A stretch of 64,000 nt of DNA from Cadophora sp. MPI-SDFR-AT-0126 (GCA_020747065.1 JAGMVK010000007.1:2790001-2854000); one strand, 5' to 3'. Positions 33,537 to 45,398 are shown, counted from the first letter of the stretch. Notes: generated by a model from the sequence alone, not told the origin. Translations and numbers: made by a program.

Positions 33537-35924
33537 ATGGCTTCACACATCAAAGAAGCGTTTCAAAAGAGTGTGAGAGTTCTAGAATTGGGCCGATTCA
33601 GTATCGTTAGCACGGCAGAGGCCTTACAGCTCGAAGTTGTCTCGGGCGCAGATATTACAGGTCCACCAAGCCTCGCTGACTTGGACGATGATGCATTGGT
33701 CGCGGCCGTCAGCTCAAGACAATTGTGGGTCTCACGAGGGCGAGGCTGTCGAATTGACATTGAATTGTTGCTAGATGGTAAAGCTCTGGACAGAAACGTT
33801 CACCATGACCTGCTTCGGACACTGTGCTGCCAGATTCGAGATACAAAGGTATGCTTCTGTAGCCTCTCAATGGTGATTCTGCTGATTGTACCAAGCAATG
33901 GAGACAACTACTCCTCTCAACCACCTTAGAAGTCCTCCCTGACATGCCCTCCGTACGATTGCCTCACTTCTCTATCCATCTAAACAACAGTACAAAGCCA
34001 CTAGAGCACGAAGGAGGATTGGCTGCGTGGATCGAGGACATTGACGTGAACCCTCCTCTAGGGGTTGTGTGTGCTCAGCTCGACAGGCTGCAGATCCAAT
34101 TCAACTTTACCTCGATACGAGAGGGTACGGTTACTCGTGTGCCAGCGCCATTTCCTGTGAAGACGGAATCCCCTGATATCATGCTGCTTGATGTGGAGCT
34201 AGATGCACTACCTATACCGTTGCTGGATACAGACTCCCGGATTCTGGAGCAGACAGTAGAAGTTCTCAAATGCCTTCCCAGCCAAGTTGCGAGTTGTTTT
34301 GGCCCATATGATCCTGATTTGTTCAACAGTAATGGACTGCTGAAACATTCCCCCATATCAAGTGACCACAATTCATACCGCAAAGATGGATCGGTGTCGA
34401 TATCTACATATCGCGAGAGAGACACGGAAAAGGCAAAGAGTAAGAACAGGATCTCGGAGACGGCTCGCAGTGTCTTGAATGCTTGGATTTATGCGCATCG
34501 AAACGATCTATACCCAAACATGGAAGAGAAAGAAAAGTTAATGACTGCTACAGGTCTCAAATTGCGTAAGTCCAGTGTCCTCCAACTGGGCTTGCACCAC
34601 CTCAGCAACCGCTACTGAAATCGTATCTAGGTCAACTGAAAGATCAGCTTCGTTATTATCGACGAAGAATCAATACAAAGCTGGCCTACAACGTCAAGAT
34701 GGATACCAAGGAGGGAATGCTGTTGGATGGTCCACGCCGGGATGAAGTATCGGAACGAGGCTGGGGCGAAGACGACATGCTGTTGACTGATCGTATTGAC
34801 CATACTGTAATGGAAGAATACAGCGGGGAAATGCTCTTCTCTCAGACGTCGAACGACGGGACACCCCCTCTTTCTCAGTCTTCCACGATATCAGCCACGG
34901 CTTCGACAGATTCCACGATTTCTTTAGCGGACTTGAACTGTACATCTCTTGTTCGGACCAATCTGTCCCAAGTTTCGCGGCCGATTCCCATTGCTACCAC
35001 GTCTATGCTTGCGGATGCTGCATTTCGCAGTTTGATGGGAGCCGCTCCACCTCGTCGACAGTCGAAACTTCAAATTCTTCAGCTCAGAACTCACCCACAA
35101 GTACCGATGTCCACCTTTGTGCCCAGCATGTTCAGTCCCGGCTTCAAGAATGTACGTATTGATCATTTCAGGGAATCTAACAATCATTAACAGGCGGGGT
35201 TCAGTCAATTGCAGGTCATTCCCGACTTCTGCTGACGATCAGCCACGCATTATCCGCTACAATGCCAAAAACTGTGCAGACACCCAGCTTACGACGGAAA
35301 CTGATGGAGCTTTCAGTCATGGAATCTTCCCTTTTTAAAGATCCTAACAACCGGACAGGGCAGCCTGGAACGGTTGAGAGGTTATCATCGGTCGTACAAT
35401 CGAGGCTTTGGGCCATGGCGCAGAGAAAATTGTTCAAAAAAGCCGCCGGAAGAAGATTATGGCGACAAGTGCCACAAGGAGATGACGGCCTGGAAAGTGA
35501 TTTCGAAGATATGTTGGCGACACTAGATGAAGACGGGCGAAATACAGATATCGTTGAGGATGACGGGATGGCCGACGAGGAGATGTTGTTTGCAGATGAC
35601 GAGGTTGACGACTTACTCCTCGGCGATGACAACGACCGCTACAACGCAGATTGGGAACGGCGAGCCATTAACGGCGACACAGACGACTTGTTTTTGGCTG
35701 ATGAATGGCGGCAGAATTGGGGTGACAGCTTTGAAGATTTGTTGCTTAGAGATGGCAGCATCGGCATGGAGACTGTGGAAGGGAACGGCGACATTGTTCT
35801 CCAGGGGCAGAACGGCAACGAGATGTTGCTGGACGAAACCGACAAGGATATTTTGAAGAAGGCGGATGGTGAAATCAGCATACTTTTATTGTACGAAAGT
35901 GAAGCTGAAGAGATGTTGGTTTAA
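33537..35924 (+). CDS. Protein with degenerate KN-type homeodomain and acidic tail
   Basis: Five exons (33537-33848, 33896-34565, 34631-35151, 35194-35214, 35280-35924) in phase give 722 residues. Exon 4 is a 21-nt microexon (AGFSQLQ). Around residues 290-345 the helices LNAWIYAHRNDLYPNMEEKEKL and TGLKLRQLKDQLRYYRRR align without gaps to a KN (TALE-like) homeodomain. In the recognition helix, however, the invariant W48, F49 and N51 are replaced by Gln, Leu and Tyr. The helix is interrupted by an intron in its first third. The C-terminal 200 residues are rich in Asp and Glu with repeated D-D-x-L-L/F-x patterns, resembling an acidic activation or interaction region. It is probably nuclear. With the DNA-contact residues missing, ordinary homeodomain DNA binding is doubtful. 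The N-terminal 250 residues were not recognised. Confidence 0.75.
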
Positions 35925-36719
35925 GCTGCTATTTGGTTGAAAGACGTCCGAATTCGCAGCTATGCAGCATCTCGAAACGCCTGTGAACACCTTCCAGCCT
36001 CTACTCGGATCCAGCAGACCGTATCTTTCTGATATGAAGAGACGCATTACATTGCAAACCTCAGGTTGGTTGCAATATCCACTCAATCCATGTCGTTCTT
36101 CCTTATCACAATCGATGCCGATCGCGCCAAGTACCAAGTTATCGGTATCACTTTGGCAAAATGGTGGCAAAAAGACTCAGTTACACAACATTCGATATCC
36201 ACCCCTTAACACTAACACCTGGTTAACATCAATTTACCCCGCACCTCGTCCCAACATTTCCCCCTGATAGCCGCAGCAGTTTCTCTTGCAGAAAGTAACA
36301 TCCTTGGCCCTTCCACACCTTCCTCTCCCGTGACCGCAGCTCTGGGCGGGACTTGGCACCTCCCCATTCTAGCTTCATGGCGGGAGAAGTGTCGTCGATC
36401 GCGTGAAGCTTGGCAATCCGCATTGATGCATCCCATTGGGTGAGTGGCAGAAGTACCGCCTAATGCATGTATGCCGAGCCTCGTACCTTTTCAAGGACCA
36501 ACAACAGGCAAGTTTTTTAAGTGACATTTCTTGGGCATTTCTTGGAGAGGTAATTTTTATGGACTGACCAGAAGACCATGGCAAGCCACATCCCTTGTCT
36601 CCTTCCTGGATACATCTAGTGCGAGGCTGGTTGTATTCGGCTCAGCCTCGAGAAGGCAAATGTATTTGCATGGGACTGATCAGCGTAGAGTGGTACACCC
36701 GCTGCAGACTGGAAAGAGC
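35925..36719. other. Intergenic upstream of the aminopeptidase gene
   Basis: No gene recognised; short ORFs only. Confidence 0.4.
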
Positions 36720-36725
36720 TATAAA
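36720..36725 (+). promoter_or_regulatory. TATA box of the M28 aminopeptidase gene
   Basis: TATAAA lies 118 bp before the ATG and is followed by a CT-rich stretch, a typical fungal promoter layout. Confidence 0.5.
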
Positions 36726-36837
36726 ACTCTCTGCTCTCCCATGTTCGTGTTTTTCTTTTCGAGCTCCCAGTCCTTGCTTGCTGTAATTCTTATTCTTAAT
36801 TTGAGTTTGAGTTTGAATTCGTCGGATACCATTGAAG

Positions 36838-38476
36838 ATGAAGTTCCAATTGCTTGCTGCCTCATTGACAGCTCTCTCTTCGGTTGTTGCTGCTGAGGAA
36901 GTTCTTGAGCCTAGAGCCTTACCTCTCGTTCAATCGGTATGCTTTCCAATTTCTCCAGCCTTCATCAGAAACAATACAACTGTTTCAAACTCTAATCCAA
37001 CGAGTCACTAGAACCAACTCCGTCGTGTCCTCCTTCGCTCAGAGCTCCTCGCCAAAGCCCGCACCCTCGAAGGCTTCGCATACGCTACACCTCAACGCAA
37101 CCGTCAAATCTTTACTCCAGGTCACAAGGCTACCTACGAGTGGCTCTATGAATCCATCAAGAAACTCAGCGACTACTATACTGTTGAATATCATGAGTTC
37201 TTGACTCAGTCTGCTTCTGCGACTATCACTGTTGACGGTGCCAACATCGGTGCTGAGCCATTGACTTTCACGCCAAATGGAAAGCCGACTGGAACGGTGG
37301 TGGTGGTCCCGAACCTTGGATGTGATGCTGTATGTTCACACTCTTCCCGTTCTCTGTTCTGAATTCCATTCTGATCTATATCAGGCCGACTACGCTGGAC
37401 TCGACCTAACCGGCAAAATCGCCCTCATCTCTCGCGGAACCTGCAACTTCTCAGTCAAGACCCTCTTTGCCGGATCCGCAGGAGCAATCGGCACAATCAT
37501 CTACAACAACGCCGACAGCCCTCTCGGTGGAACCCTCGGCGGCGAAAACCCCGATTTCATCCCAACCGTCATGATCTCCCGCGTCGACGGCCTTGCCCTC
37601 GTTTCTGGCTCTCAAACATCCACCAAGACCGCGTCCCTCGATGTCCTCGTCACCGAACTACCAACCTACAACGTAATCGCCCAGACCAAAGGCGGCGACC
37701 AGAACAACGTCCTGCTCGCAGGCGCACACTCCGATTCCGTGAAGGCCGGGCCAGGTATAAACGACAACGGCAGCGGGACCATCGCCCTCCTAGAGATCGC
37801 GCAGCAACTCACCAAATTCAGCACCAAGAACGCCATCCGCTTCGGATGGTGGTCCGCCGAAGAAGTCGGTCTCGTCGGCTCAACGAAATACGTAGAATCT
37901 CTCTCCCCCGAGGAACTCGCAAAGATAACTTTATATTTGAACTTCGACATGTTAGCGTCCCCAAACTACGTATATGCTATCTACGACGGCGACGGATCGG
38001 CTTTCAATATCTCTGGCCCTCCTGGATCCGCAGCGGCGGAGAAGCTCTTCGAGGATTACTTCACCAACGACGCGGGTCTCAACCACGTCCCTACAGCCTT
38101 CAACTCGCGCTCCGACTACGCTGCTTTCGCAGCCGCAGGCGTGCCCGTCGGCGGTCTCTTCACCGGCGCCGAAGTTCTGAAAACACCCCTGGAACAACAA
38201 CTTTTCGGCGGTCAAGCCGGTGTAGCGTATGATGTCAATTATCACGCTGCGGGCGATAACGTGAAGAATGTTAACGTCGGGGCGTGGATCCAGAATACGA
38301 AGGCGATTGCGCATGCGGTGGCGACGTATGGGGTTTCGTTTGAGAGTTTGGGCATTGGGAAGAGGGAGGAGAGGGTCAGGAAGAGGAGTCAGTGGAGGCA
38401 GGAGGTGCCGAGGGAGGAGGATCATAGTAGTCATCATGTGGGTGGTGGGTGTAGCCATTCGGTTGAGTTGGCTTAG
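36838..38476 (+). CDS. Secreted M28 leucine aminopeptidase with PA domain
   Basis: Three exons (36838-36936, 37012-37329, 37385-38476) give 502 residues. A signal peptide is present (MKFQLLAASLTALSSVVA). A PA insert covers roughly residues 120-220 (GKIALISRGTCNFSVK). The M28 two-zinc site is complete: His in LAGAHSDS (about 253), bridging Asp in INDNGSG (265), the Glu-Glu pair in WSAEEVGL (297), Asp in LNFDML (326) and His in NYHAAGD (424). The C-terminal 40 residues are charged and His-rich beyond the usual fold end. The enzyme removes N-terminal residues such as Leu from peptides outside the cell or in the vacuole, comparable to fungal Lap2. It looks intact. Confidence 0.93.
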
Positions 38477-39384
38477 ACTTAAATTGTGAATGGGTCCCTG
38501 TACATAAGGTGGTTTGGCCGGTGTGGAGTCGAGCGTGGTGTCAAGGACGATGATGATGAGGAAAAGCATCTCACATCTGCAGAATACGTAATATAAATTG
38601 TCAAACCAATCAACTTATCCCCGTATGCCGATAATCCCATGGAAGGGAAGAAATTTAAGTGAGGCGGCGCCATGAGGAAGCAAAAGAGATCATATTTGGC
38701 CCCTTACACAGGAAATAAGCGAGCGGGTGTCTACTCTATCTTTAACTCATAAAAGCAAATGCCACAAAGAAAGATAGATAAAAACCAAGATACACCGTGC
38801 ATTTTCCGAGATCAGAGATAATGTAGTGGGAGGTGTTTCTCAACACGAACGGAAGCCAACTCAGAGACTCCCGGCACAATTGTTCTTCAAAGATGTACAT
38901 AAGGCGCAGTACGGCGCAATAAAGTCCCAAAGATCAAAGCCGACGACTTATCTACCCTTCCCTTGCAGGACCAGTGCCCATGATCCACATCTGCTAAGAG
39001 TGATATGAGGTAAAGTCTCCTGAATCCCAGACAAGTCACCCCGGTTCCAGTGTTGGAAAGTAAGTCTGGCCTTGAGATTCTGTAACTCATCTTTGGCAAA
39101 GTCCAGAGCTGCCACCTTCAGCTACCTCTCTTGACCTCAAAAGGGACAATCTCCTTGGACTCTGTGAATTGAAAGCTCCAGTCGGAAGTATTGGCTCGTT
39201 TCATTTAGCACCGGACTTGTTGTCCTCGCGATATTCTCTCTTTCAATTATGCTCTTCTTACTTTGTAGTCCTACACTCTTCTCGGCAGGTAGTCCGACGG
39301 GAATTCAAGATCGTTCAGCACTTTCCCTTTGCAATTTCAACAAATACTGGTTCTCTCGGCTCAGTTTCTTCCACAAGAGTTCAT
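38477..39384. other. Intergenic between convergent genes
   Basis: Nothing recognised; 3' ends of the aminopeptidase and helicase genes face each other here. Confidence 0.4.
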
Positions 39385-42300
39385 TCAATCATTGTCGTTC
39401 TTGTCGTCTTCGTCCTTATCGCTGCATCCATCAGGATCGCGAGCATGGTCTTGGTCACCATAGTCGTCCTGCCATTCCTCTTCTTCTTCTTCCTCCTGTT
39501 CCTCATGCTCATCCTCGTCGTAACGATCCGCTTCCAATTCAAACTGCATTCCATATCTCGTCATCTCATCCTCCTGAGGATACACACCCATCACTCCCTT
39601 CTTCCGGTTCGCGCTCCTCTCGTGCTCGTACTCCACCTCCTCCTCCTCCTCCTCCTCCTCCTCCTCCTCCTGCTCTTGTTCCCGCGCCCGAGCCTCGCGA
39701 TCCAACAACACTTTCTCCAGCCTAGTCAAAGTCCCACCCTCCCCACCAACCCCATCCTCATCCTCATCCCCAGCCACCAACCCATTTCGTTCACAGAACT
39801 CCACGAAGGCTCTCCAATTCGGGTCAGACTTCAAGACATTGCGCCGCCCAATGACGATCAATCCAAATTTCGCGCGTGTCAAAGCGACGTTCATCGATTT
39901 CGGTAAATTAATGATACCCTGATTCGAGGCCACATCGCTTGCGACGAAGAGCTGCTTCGAACGAGTAGTACACAAAATTACCACACTGCGCTCAAGTCCC
40001 TGAAAAGCTTCCGTAGGTCCAATATCGACATCCCACAAGGCAAATCTCGGATCTCGAGCAATGCTGCGTAGACGTGCGACTTGAGCTTTGAAAGGAGACA
40101 TAATGCAGATATCTTTCTGTGCCACCAGACCCGACTTCACGAGGCTTGCGGCATACTCACATGCGAGTTGAGCTTCGCCGGCATTCGACCAGCCTCCGTT
40201 CTCTAAATCCATGCTATCTTCGGACTCATTCTTGTGAAATAATACTGGCCATTTCCGTCCACGCCATCCAGACCAAGAGACTAAACAGTGTGTATCAGCG
40301 GCTTCGGGCTCGAGGGTATCGAAGTAGAAGCGCGAGGATGGCACAGCGAGAATTGCTGGATGGGATCTGTAGTTGCGGATGAGGTTTGCGAAGGCTGGGC
40401 GCGCTATGGGAAGCATGGTCTGCTGGAGGGTCTTTGGCTGGCGCTCGCCGGACTTGCCTCGTGATAGCGGGTGCTCGGAATATACTTGTCGAGCGAAGAG
40501 TCGTGCGAAGAGTGAGGTCTTGAGAGGCGATGAAGCGAGGGATGTTCGTGGGCCAAATTGGTTTTCGTCGCCTGCCATAATGACCAAGGGCTGGGATGCA
40601 AGTTTGGCCGATCCAAGAGGAGGTGCTACGATTGAGAGAGGAATGAGAGCTTCTGGCTCCATAGATTGAGCAGCTTCATCGATAAGGACCGCAGTCCAGT
40701 GGAGGTCGACAATGGCAGGTGGTGTGGCGTCTGGATTAATGGCGCAACGTAGGCCGTATTCGGCGGCGACCAGGTCGACGTTTGACAGTCGTGAATAGAG
40801 AAGGAGCGATGCATCTCGGCAGGTTGTAACTACCAATTTGCAAGCCATGATCTGTTGGAACTTGGGCAGATCAAATCTATCTTCACAAATACAGCAAAAT
40901 GGCAGCACTCCTCCAGGTACTTCAGCAAATGAGCGCGACGAGCGATTCAGTCTCAGTAATTCATTCGTGTTGAAATGCGAGCTGAGACGCTGAACAATCA
41001 TGTCTGCTGCAGGGTCTGATGGTGCGCAGAACAGAACGTGCGAGACACCATCTGAACGTTTGACAAGCTGTAGAGCAACCTCGACCAGGGTCTTTGTCTT
41101 TCCTGTACCAGGAGGCCCGGATATCAAGAATGGAAGAGTGCCATAGTTGCGCGAGCAAATACTTTCGATTGCCTTTTTCTGCTCCCAGTTGAGTTGATTA
41201 TCGAAAAATGCCTGCTTGAACCTCCCAGGATTGAGCTTTGTTTGTGTATCGCAATCTGACTCGACAGGAAAAAGCATTGATTGAATCCAAGGCGTGATGG
41301 GAGGATTTGTGACTTTGAAATTATTACCGGCATCCGTGGATGGCTTAGAGTAGCTGGTAAATGGTTGGTTGGCAGAACGTCCTGCAATTGGATATCTGGC
41401 TCTATTGGCCTGTTTCAAAACTTCCTGAATGATAGGCAGCACATCTTTCATTGGCTGGTATCTCTTCATCGGGACTGGAAATTGAATGTTGAATCGTGGT
41501 GATGATCGAATCCACCCCCGGATGTGAGGACTATCGTCAATTCTAATCACCAAAATGTTATGCTTCCGTTGAACTGCCAGCACACGAGCATTGTAAATAA
41601 TCCCCGTCCAGCCAGGTGCCAGCTCACCTCTCCATCGACCTTCTGGGGCCGAAGCCAGCCCATACCCGTAAGATCGACTCGGTGGATTCATCCAACTATC
41701 CATTCCAAGCAATCGGTTATACCTATCGTAGATCAACTCTCGAAGCTGTATTATGTCATCCTCTTCAATATAAGGACTGTTCTCTCGGAGGCCAGGGATC
41801 CGGATGGAACATGTTGTGCAGCCATGCTGATTGACAGTTGGATTCTGGATGTCGTGTTCGTATAATGCGTATGTCTCGTTTTCAGCCTTCTGAGATTCAA
41901 TCTCGGCTTCAAGGTGAGCTCGGAAGTAATATTCGTAGGATCGATCCGTTAGTGCATCGGTCAATTCGAGTGATGCCAAGTCAGAAGATGCGAGCACGGG
42001 AGGTGTAATAGGCCGAGGTATGATGGGCAGGAAATCCCAGCCAAGACAACGGCCAACATATATCTCGAAGTTGATCTCCTTTACGCCTGCAGTATCGAAT
42101 ATTTGGCCGTTCAGCTCATTTATGACAAGCAAAGCTTCCGAGACAAAGGGCCGTGCAAAAACGTTGAGTTCATGGCCACTGCTTTCGGTTGGTGTATTAT
42201 GCTGTGATTCAGAACTTCCACTGCTCTTCCCGTCGTGAGATGTGGATGAGGGAGCTCTTATCTCGGGAGTGTATCGCACTGGCAACAACGATCTGACGGG

Positions 42301-42672
42301 CTGCTCTTGTGCCCAGCTCGGGATGACATGATCTCCTACCGGTGGCTGTGGCTGTCTGATGGGGACTGCGTTCGATTGTCCTGGTAAAGAAGGGAATTCT
42401 TCCGGATCTGCAAGTGCTGGTAACTTGTTCTGTATTTGTGAAAGCTGAGAATCTCTGATAGTAGGATGGAGAGAATATGGAGAAGTTGAAGATCGGGTCT
42501 GTCTCAAGGCTGAGGTGGAGAGGTGACGAGGCTGGTGAGAAACGGGGTTCACAAAACTTTGACTATGATTGTCATTCCACCGTGGCACCAGCATTGTAAG
42601 AACGTGTGTGAAGTGCGCTTCATGGAAGATTGAAAAAGGATAAGCAAAAGCAACAGAATCGAATTGTTTCAA
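39385..42672 (-). CDS. Superfamily 1 (Upf1/MOV10-like) RNA/DNA helicase
   Basis: A single-exon ORF of 1095 residues; translation may instead start at Met27 (42594). The N-terminal 450 residues are poorly conserved. The helicase core shows motif I GPPGTGKTKT (about 517), motif II DEAAQSMEPEAL (about 667), motif III GDENQFGP (about 700), motif V GPTEAFQGLERSVVIL and motif VI NVALTRAKFGLIVIG (about 930). The AAA_11/AAA_12 layout and DEA-x-Q-ME fit Upf1-like helicases, nearest in style to MOV10/SDE3. Those act in RNA silencing, decay or retroelement control; this role is inference. The tail is strongly acidic with a poly-Glu run encoded by a (CTC)n microsatellite (39639-39672, plus-strand view). 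No zinc-finger region is seen. Confidence 0.88.
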   Translation of the reverse strand: MKQFDSVAFAYPFSIFHEAHFTHVLTMLVPRWNDNHSQSFVNPVSHQPRHLSTSALRQTRSSTSPYSLHPTIRDSQLSQIQNKLPALADPEEFPSLPGQSNAVPIRQPQPPVGDHVIPSWAQEQPVRSLLPVRYTPEIRAPSSTSHDGKSSGSSESQHNTPTESSGHELNVFARPFVSEALLVINELNGQIFDTAGVKEINFEIYVGRCLGWDFLPIIPRPITPPVLASSDLASLELTDALTDRSYEYYFRAHLEAEIESQKAENETYALYEHDIQNPTVNQHGCTTCSIRIPGLRENSPYIEEDDIIQLRELIYDRYNRLLGMDSWMNPPSRSYGYGLASAPEGRWRGELAPGWTGIIYNARVLAVQRKHNILVIRIDDSPHIRGWIRSSPRFNIQFPVPMKRYQPMKDVLPIIQEVLKQANRARYPIAGRSANQPFTSYSKPSTDAGNNFKVTNPPITPWIQSMLFPVESDCDTQTKLNPGRFKQAFFDNQLNWEQKKAIESICSRNYGTLPFLISGPPGTGKTKTLVEVALQLVKRSDGVSHVLFCAPSDPAADMIVQRLSSHFNTNELLRLNRSSRSFAEVPGGVLPFCCICEDRFDLPKFQQIMACKLVVTTCRDASLLLYSRLSNVDLVAAEYGLRCAINPDATPPAIVDLHWTAVLIDEAAQSMEPEALIPLSIVAPPLGSAKLASQPLVIMAGDENQFGPRTSLASSPLKTSLFARLFARQVYSEHPLSRGKSGERQPKTLQQTMLPIARPAFANLIRNYRSHPAILAVPSSRFYFDTLEPEAADTHCLVSWSGWRGRKWPVLFHKNESEDSMDLENGGWSNAGEAQLACEYAASLVKSGLVAQKDICIMSPFKAQVARLRSIARDPRFALWDVDIGPTEAFQGLERSVVILCTTRSKQLFVASDVASNQGIINLPKSMNVALTRAKFGLIVIGRRNVLKSDPNWRAFVEFCERNGLVAGDEDEDGVGGEGGTLTRLEKVLLDREARAREQEQEEEEEEEEEEEVEYEHERSANRKKGVMGVYPQEDEMTRYGMQFELEADRYDEDEHEEQEEEEEEEWQDDYGDQDHARDPDGCSDKDEDDKNDND
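39639..39672. repeat. (CTC)n microsatellite inside the helicase gene
   Basis: About eleven CTC triplets on the plus strand encode the Glu run of the helicase C-terminus. Being a pure triplet repeat it can change length without a frameshift. Confidence 0.85.
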
Positions 42673-43420
42673 AGAAAGAGAATAAAATATGACTACACCA
42701 TGAGGTGAGCGGGGGCCGGGGAAGAGCCGTTATGTAAGCAAGAACAAAGAAGTTGCCTGAACGCGAAAAACATCACGTGCGGAGAAAAATACAAACGGAT
42801 CGTGATCTATACGTGCCGAGGGAAAGTAAGGGGGTCGTTCCCGCTCAACAGGGGCTTCGAGATATCGACTGAGAGGAAAGAATCTCGTCAGTGTTTGGGC
42901 AAGCCTTAGTGAGAGGACTCTATAAGCACTTTGACGGCAGAGGAGGTTCCATGAAACGCCCCTAAGGTCATTAACATCAACTTAGCACGTCAAATCAATT
43001 ATTAGATTACAATCAGCTAGTTGAGAAATTTGGGCGAGATTGTGAGACGTTGAAATAGGAGAATACCGGGTCAGCACATGGTCATGGTGGACTGTTTATA
43101 GAATACACACTTCATAACATGTCTCTGGTGGGCTCGAGATCACAAGTACCATTTCTTATGATATATCAGAAACTTTAAATGGGGCAAAGTCTGAAGAGGG
43201 CAAGCAGATACAGTACGGCAAATACCAGTATGTTCAAAGTAAACATACTAGGCGAATTCAGGGGGAGGGGCACAAGACAGGGATCGAGACCCGTGATCTG
43301 GAGATTTGCCCGTCGCGTCCAAAGCGCGGTCGCGACAACACCATCAACTCGGATGGCGACAACGGTAATGAGGCTTCAGCACTGCAATTTGCAAGACCAT
43401 AATTCATAGAGACCGTCAAC
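42673..43420. promoter_or_regulatory. Divergent promoter region, helicase and CHL4
   Basis: Lies between the minus-strand helicase and the plus-strand Chl4/CENP-N gene. No clear TATA box. Confidence 0.4.
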
Positions 43421-44872
43421 ATGGCTTCAATCTCAATCCCAACATCCTCTGCTCTTCGCCACGCCCAACTCATTCCGGCAACACACCCCGCTGTCTTCAA
43501 AACCCTGCACCGACTCTCGCGCTCCTCACTCCTCTCTCTCGTCTTGGACTGGCTGGACGAGCGCAATCAGGAGAATACAGGCCCATATCTCCTATCCAAA
43601 AACGACGCAGACGACGCGCAAGACGCCTATCCTCCCGTCTCTTCCCTCCATACCCTCCGCGAAATATATACCGACCTCCAAGCTAAGAAGGGCTCAAAAC
43701 GAGATGTAGTCGACCGGATCATTGAAGGAGATTGGCGCGATGGCATCTCTCTATATCAATTGGCAATGGCCGACATGCAATACCTTTACGGTCATCCCGC
43801 ATCCCAGAAATGGACCGCCTTGAAGATCGTGCGACTCACACCCTCCGAAGACAAGAAACCCCCATCAATACCAAGATTCCACCCCGCGACATTTCTGCAG
43901 AATCTCCAGCGCGAAGTCCTGCCTGATGTCAAAGCGCATTACAATCTCGATCGCCACTCAACATTACCCCTTACGATTCTGCGAATATTCATACTGGAAA
44001 GCCCGTACAATACCACACTTGCGTTACAGAGCAGACAGAAGGCGTTTGACTCCAGCAAAACATTCTACGTCGCTTTCCCGGACTGCAGTCCTTACGTCTA
44101 TGTGTCACTAGCTGCTCCCACTATCCCAGGAACGACAGCAGATAACAAGAGTCTCCGCAAGTTGATGCTAGAGGGCATTCCCAAAGCATTCAGCAAGCCC
44201 CGCGAAAGATACAAACTAGAAGCCACAAGTCTCAGTGCCAGGAATCTCGATGCGTTGATAGAGCAGCGTGGAGGAGGAAGGACGAATGCAGCGGGTGGGG
44301 GATGGAGTGTCTATGTATCGGACTCGAAAGCCACCTATAACCCACTAAACATACAACAACCCACTCCAGAGGCGTCTGTTCCGGAAGAAGAGCCTGAAGA
44401 ACCTACGGCGCTCGGTATGAAACGCAAACGTATGCCCGATGATAATGTAATCAAGCGTCGCAAGTTGCTCGCCACTTCGCGATTCGGAACCACCGCCCTA
44501 CCAAATGACGGGAAGGGAATCGAGAGGCTCGATATACAGATCCAAGACACATTCCCATCTCCGGCATCTGTTGAGGACGAGGATACCTACGATCCAGATA
44601 CGAGTCTTACGTCCAATCAACGGAAGAAGGGTAGGAGAAGCACAATCAACTTTGAACAGGCTGATGATGATGAAGTGCAGGCGGAGGGTTGGAGACCAGA
44701 CGTCAGAATCACGTTCCAAGGACAGCATATCTTTGCAGGCATCAGGAAGTTGGTGGAAGAGGGGGTTGTGGATGGTGAGAAGATGCCGGGGTGGATGACA
44801 GGTGAAGAGGGTGTCAGTATTGGCGTTGTGAAGGCGGGAAGGATCAGAGGGTTCAAGGGAAGTGGATTGTGA
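43421..44872 (+). CDS. CHL4: Chl4/Mis15 (CENP-N family) kinetochore protein
   Basis: A single-exon ORF of 483 residues. The N-terminal block (PATHPAVFKTLHRLSRSSLLSL followed by VLDWLDER) and the stretch RIIEGDWRDGISLYQLAMADMQYL match the Chl4/CENP-N family. The fungal protein sits in the inner kinetochore (CCAN/Ctf19) next to Iml3/CENP-L and contacts CENP-A chromatin. The middle holds a further conserved-type segment (LPLTILRIFILESPYN). A basic patch (KRKRMPDDNVIKRRK) near residues 330-345 could be a nuclear signal. The last block (WRPDVRITFQGQHIFAGIRKLVEEG) is the dimerisation-type C-terminus. Length is close to yeast Chl4. No introns are needed. Confidence 0.86.
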   Translation: MASISIPTSSALRHAQLIPATHPAVFKTLHRLSRSSLLSLVLDWLDERNQENTGPYLLSKNDADDAQDAYPPVSSLHTLREIYTDLQAKKGSKRDVVDRIIEGDWRDGISLYQLAMADMQYLYGHPASQKWTALKIVRLTPSEDKKPPSIPRFHPATFLQNLQREVLPDVKAHYNLDRHSTLPLTILRIFILESPYNTTLALQSRQKAFDSSKTFYVAFPDCSPYVYVSLAAPTIPGTTADNKSLRKLMLEGIPKAFSKPRERYKLEATSLSARNLDALIEQRGGGRTNAAGGGWSVYVSDSKATYNPLNIQQPTPEASVPEEEPEEPTALGMKRKRMPDDNVIKRRKLLATSRFGTTALPNDGKGIERLDIQIQDTFPSPASVEDEDTYDPDTSLTSNQRKKGRRSTINFEQADDDEVQAEGWRPDVRITFQGQHIFAGIRKLVEEGVVDGEKMPGWMTGEEGVSIGVVKAGRIRGFKGSGL

Positions 44873-45269
44873 GACTTTTGAGGTTGGGCTGCGACTTGGT
44901 GGCTGTGCTTGTATGTAAATAACTGGGACTGGTTGATTTGGCGCGGCGTTTTGGTGTCCGGGAGGGGTTGATATCCATGTTGGCGTTGCCAGTTGTAGGA
45001 CAAGAAACAGAGAAATAAGAAAATTGCAAATGCACCTTAACAGCTTATTTCTCTCCAAATATTGCCGATGCCCAAATGCGCTCACAAAATTCAGGGGAGC
45101 AAAGTAAACAATGTCTCGCATTCCCCTCCCCCACCGGAGTTTCTTGCCATGCATGCCCCACCAAATAATTTGTACGATGTCCAAAACATCAGCCTTGCAG
45201 CGCCAGCCTCGTACCTTGACTCACAACCATCAGCCCTCCATCATCCTCACCCACAAGCTCAATTAATTA
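44873..45269. other. Intergenic between CHL4 and the TatD nuclease
   Basis: About 400 bp with the CHL4 3' end and the TatD promoter. Nothing else seen. Confidence 0.4.
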
Positions 45270-45398
45270 ATGATCGCTTCCTACCTGCTCCTACGTCCAG
45301 TATACTGCTCAATACCAAAGAATTGCTTTGCCTCTCGCTCTAAAGTTCTGCAAACTCTGCTACGACAGCCACCACAAATACGGTCTATCAGGTTCAAA

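Noticed and set aside
39169..39906. 245-codon Leu-rich plus ORF
   Set aside because: Antisense of the acidic helicase tail; the Leu run is the reverse of the poly-Glu microsatellite.
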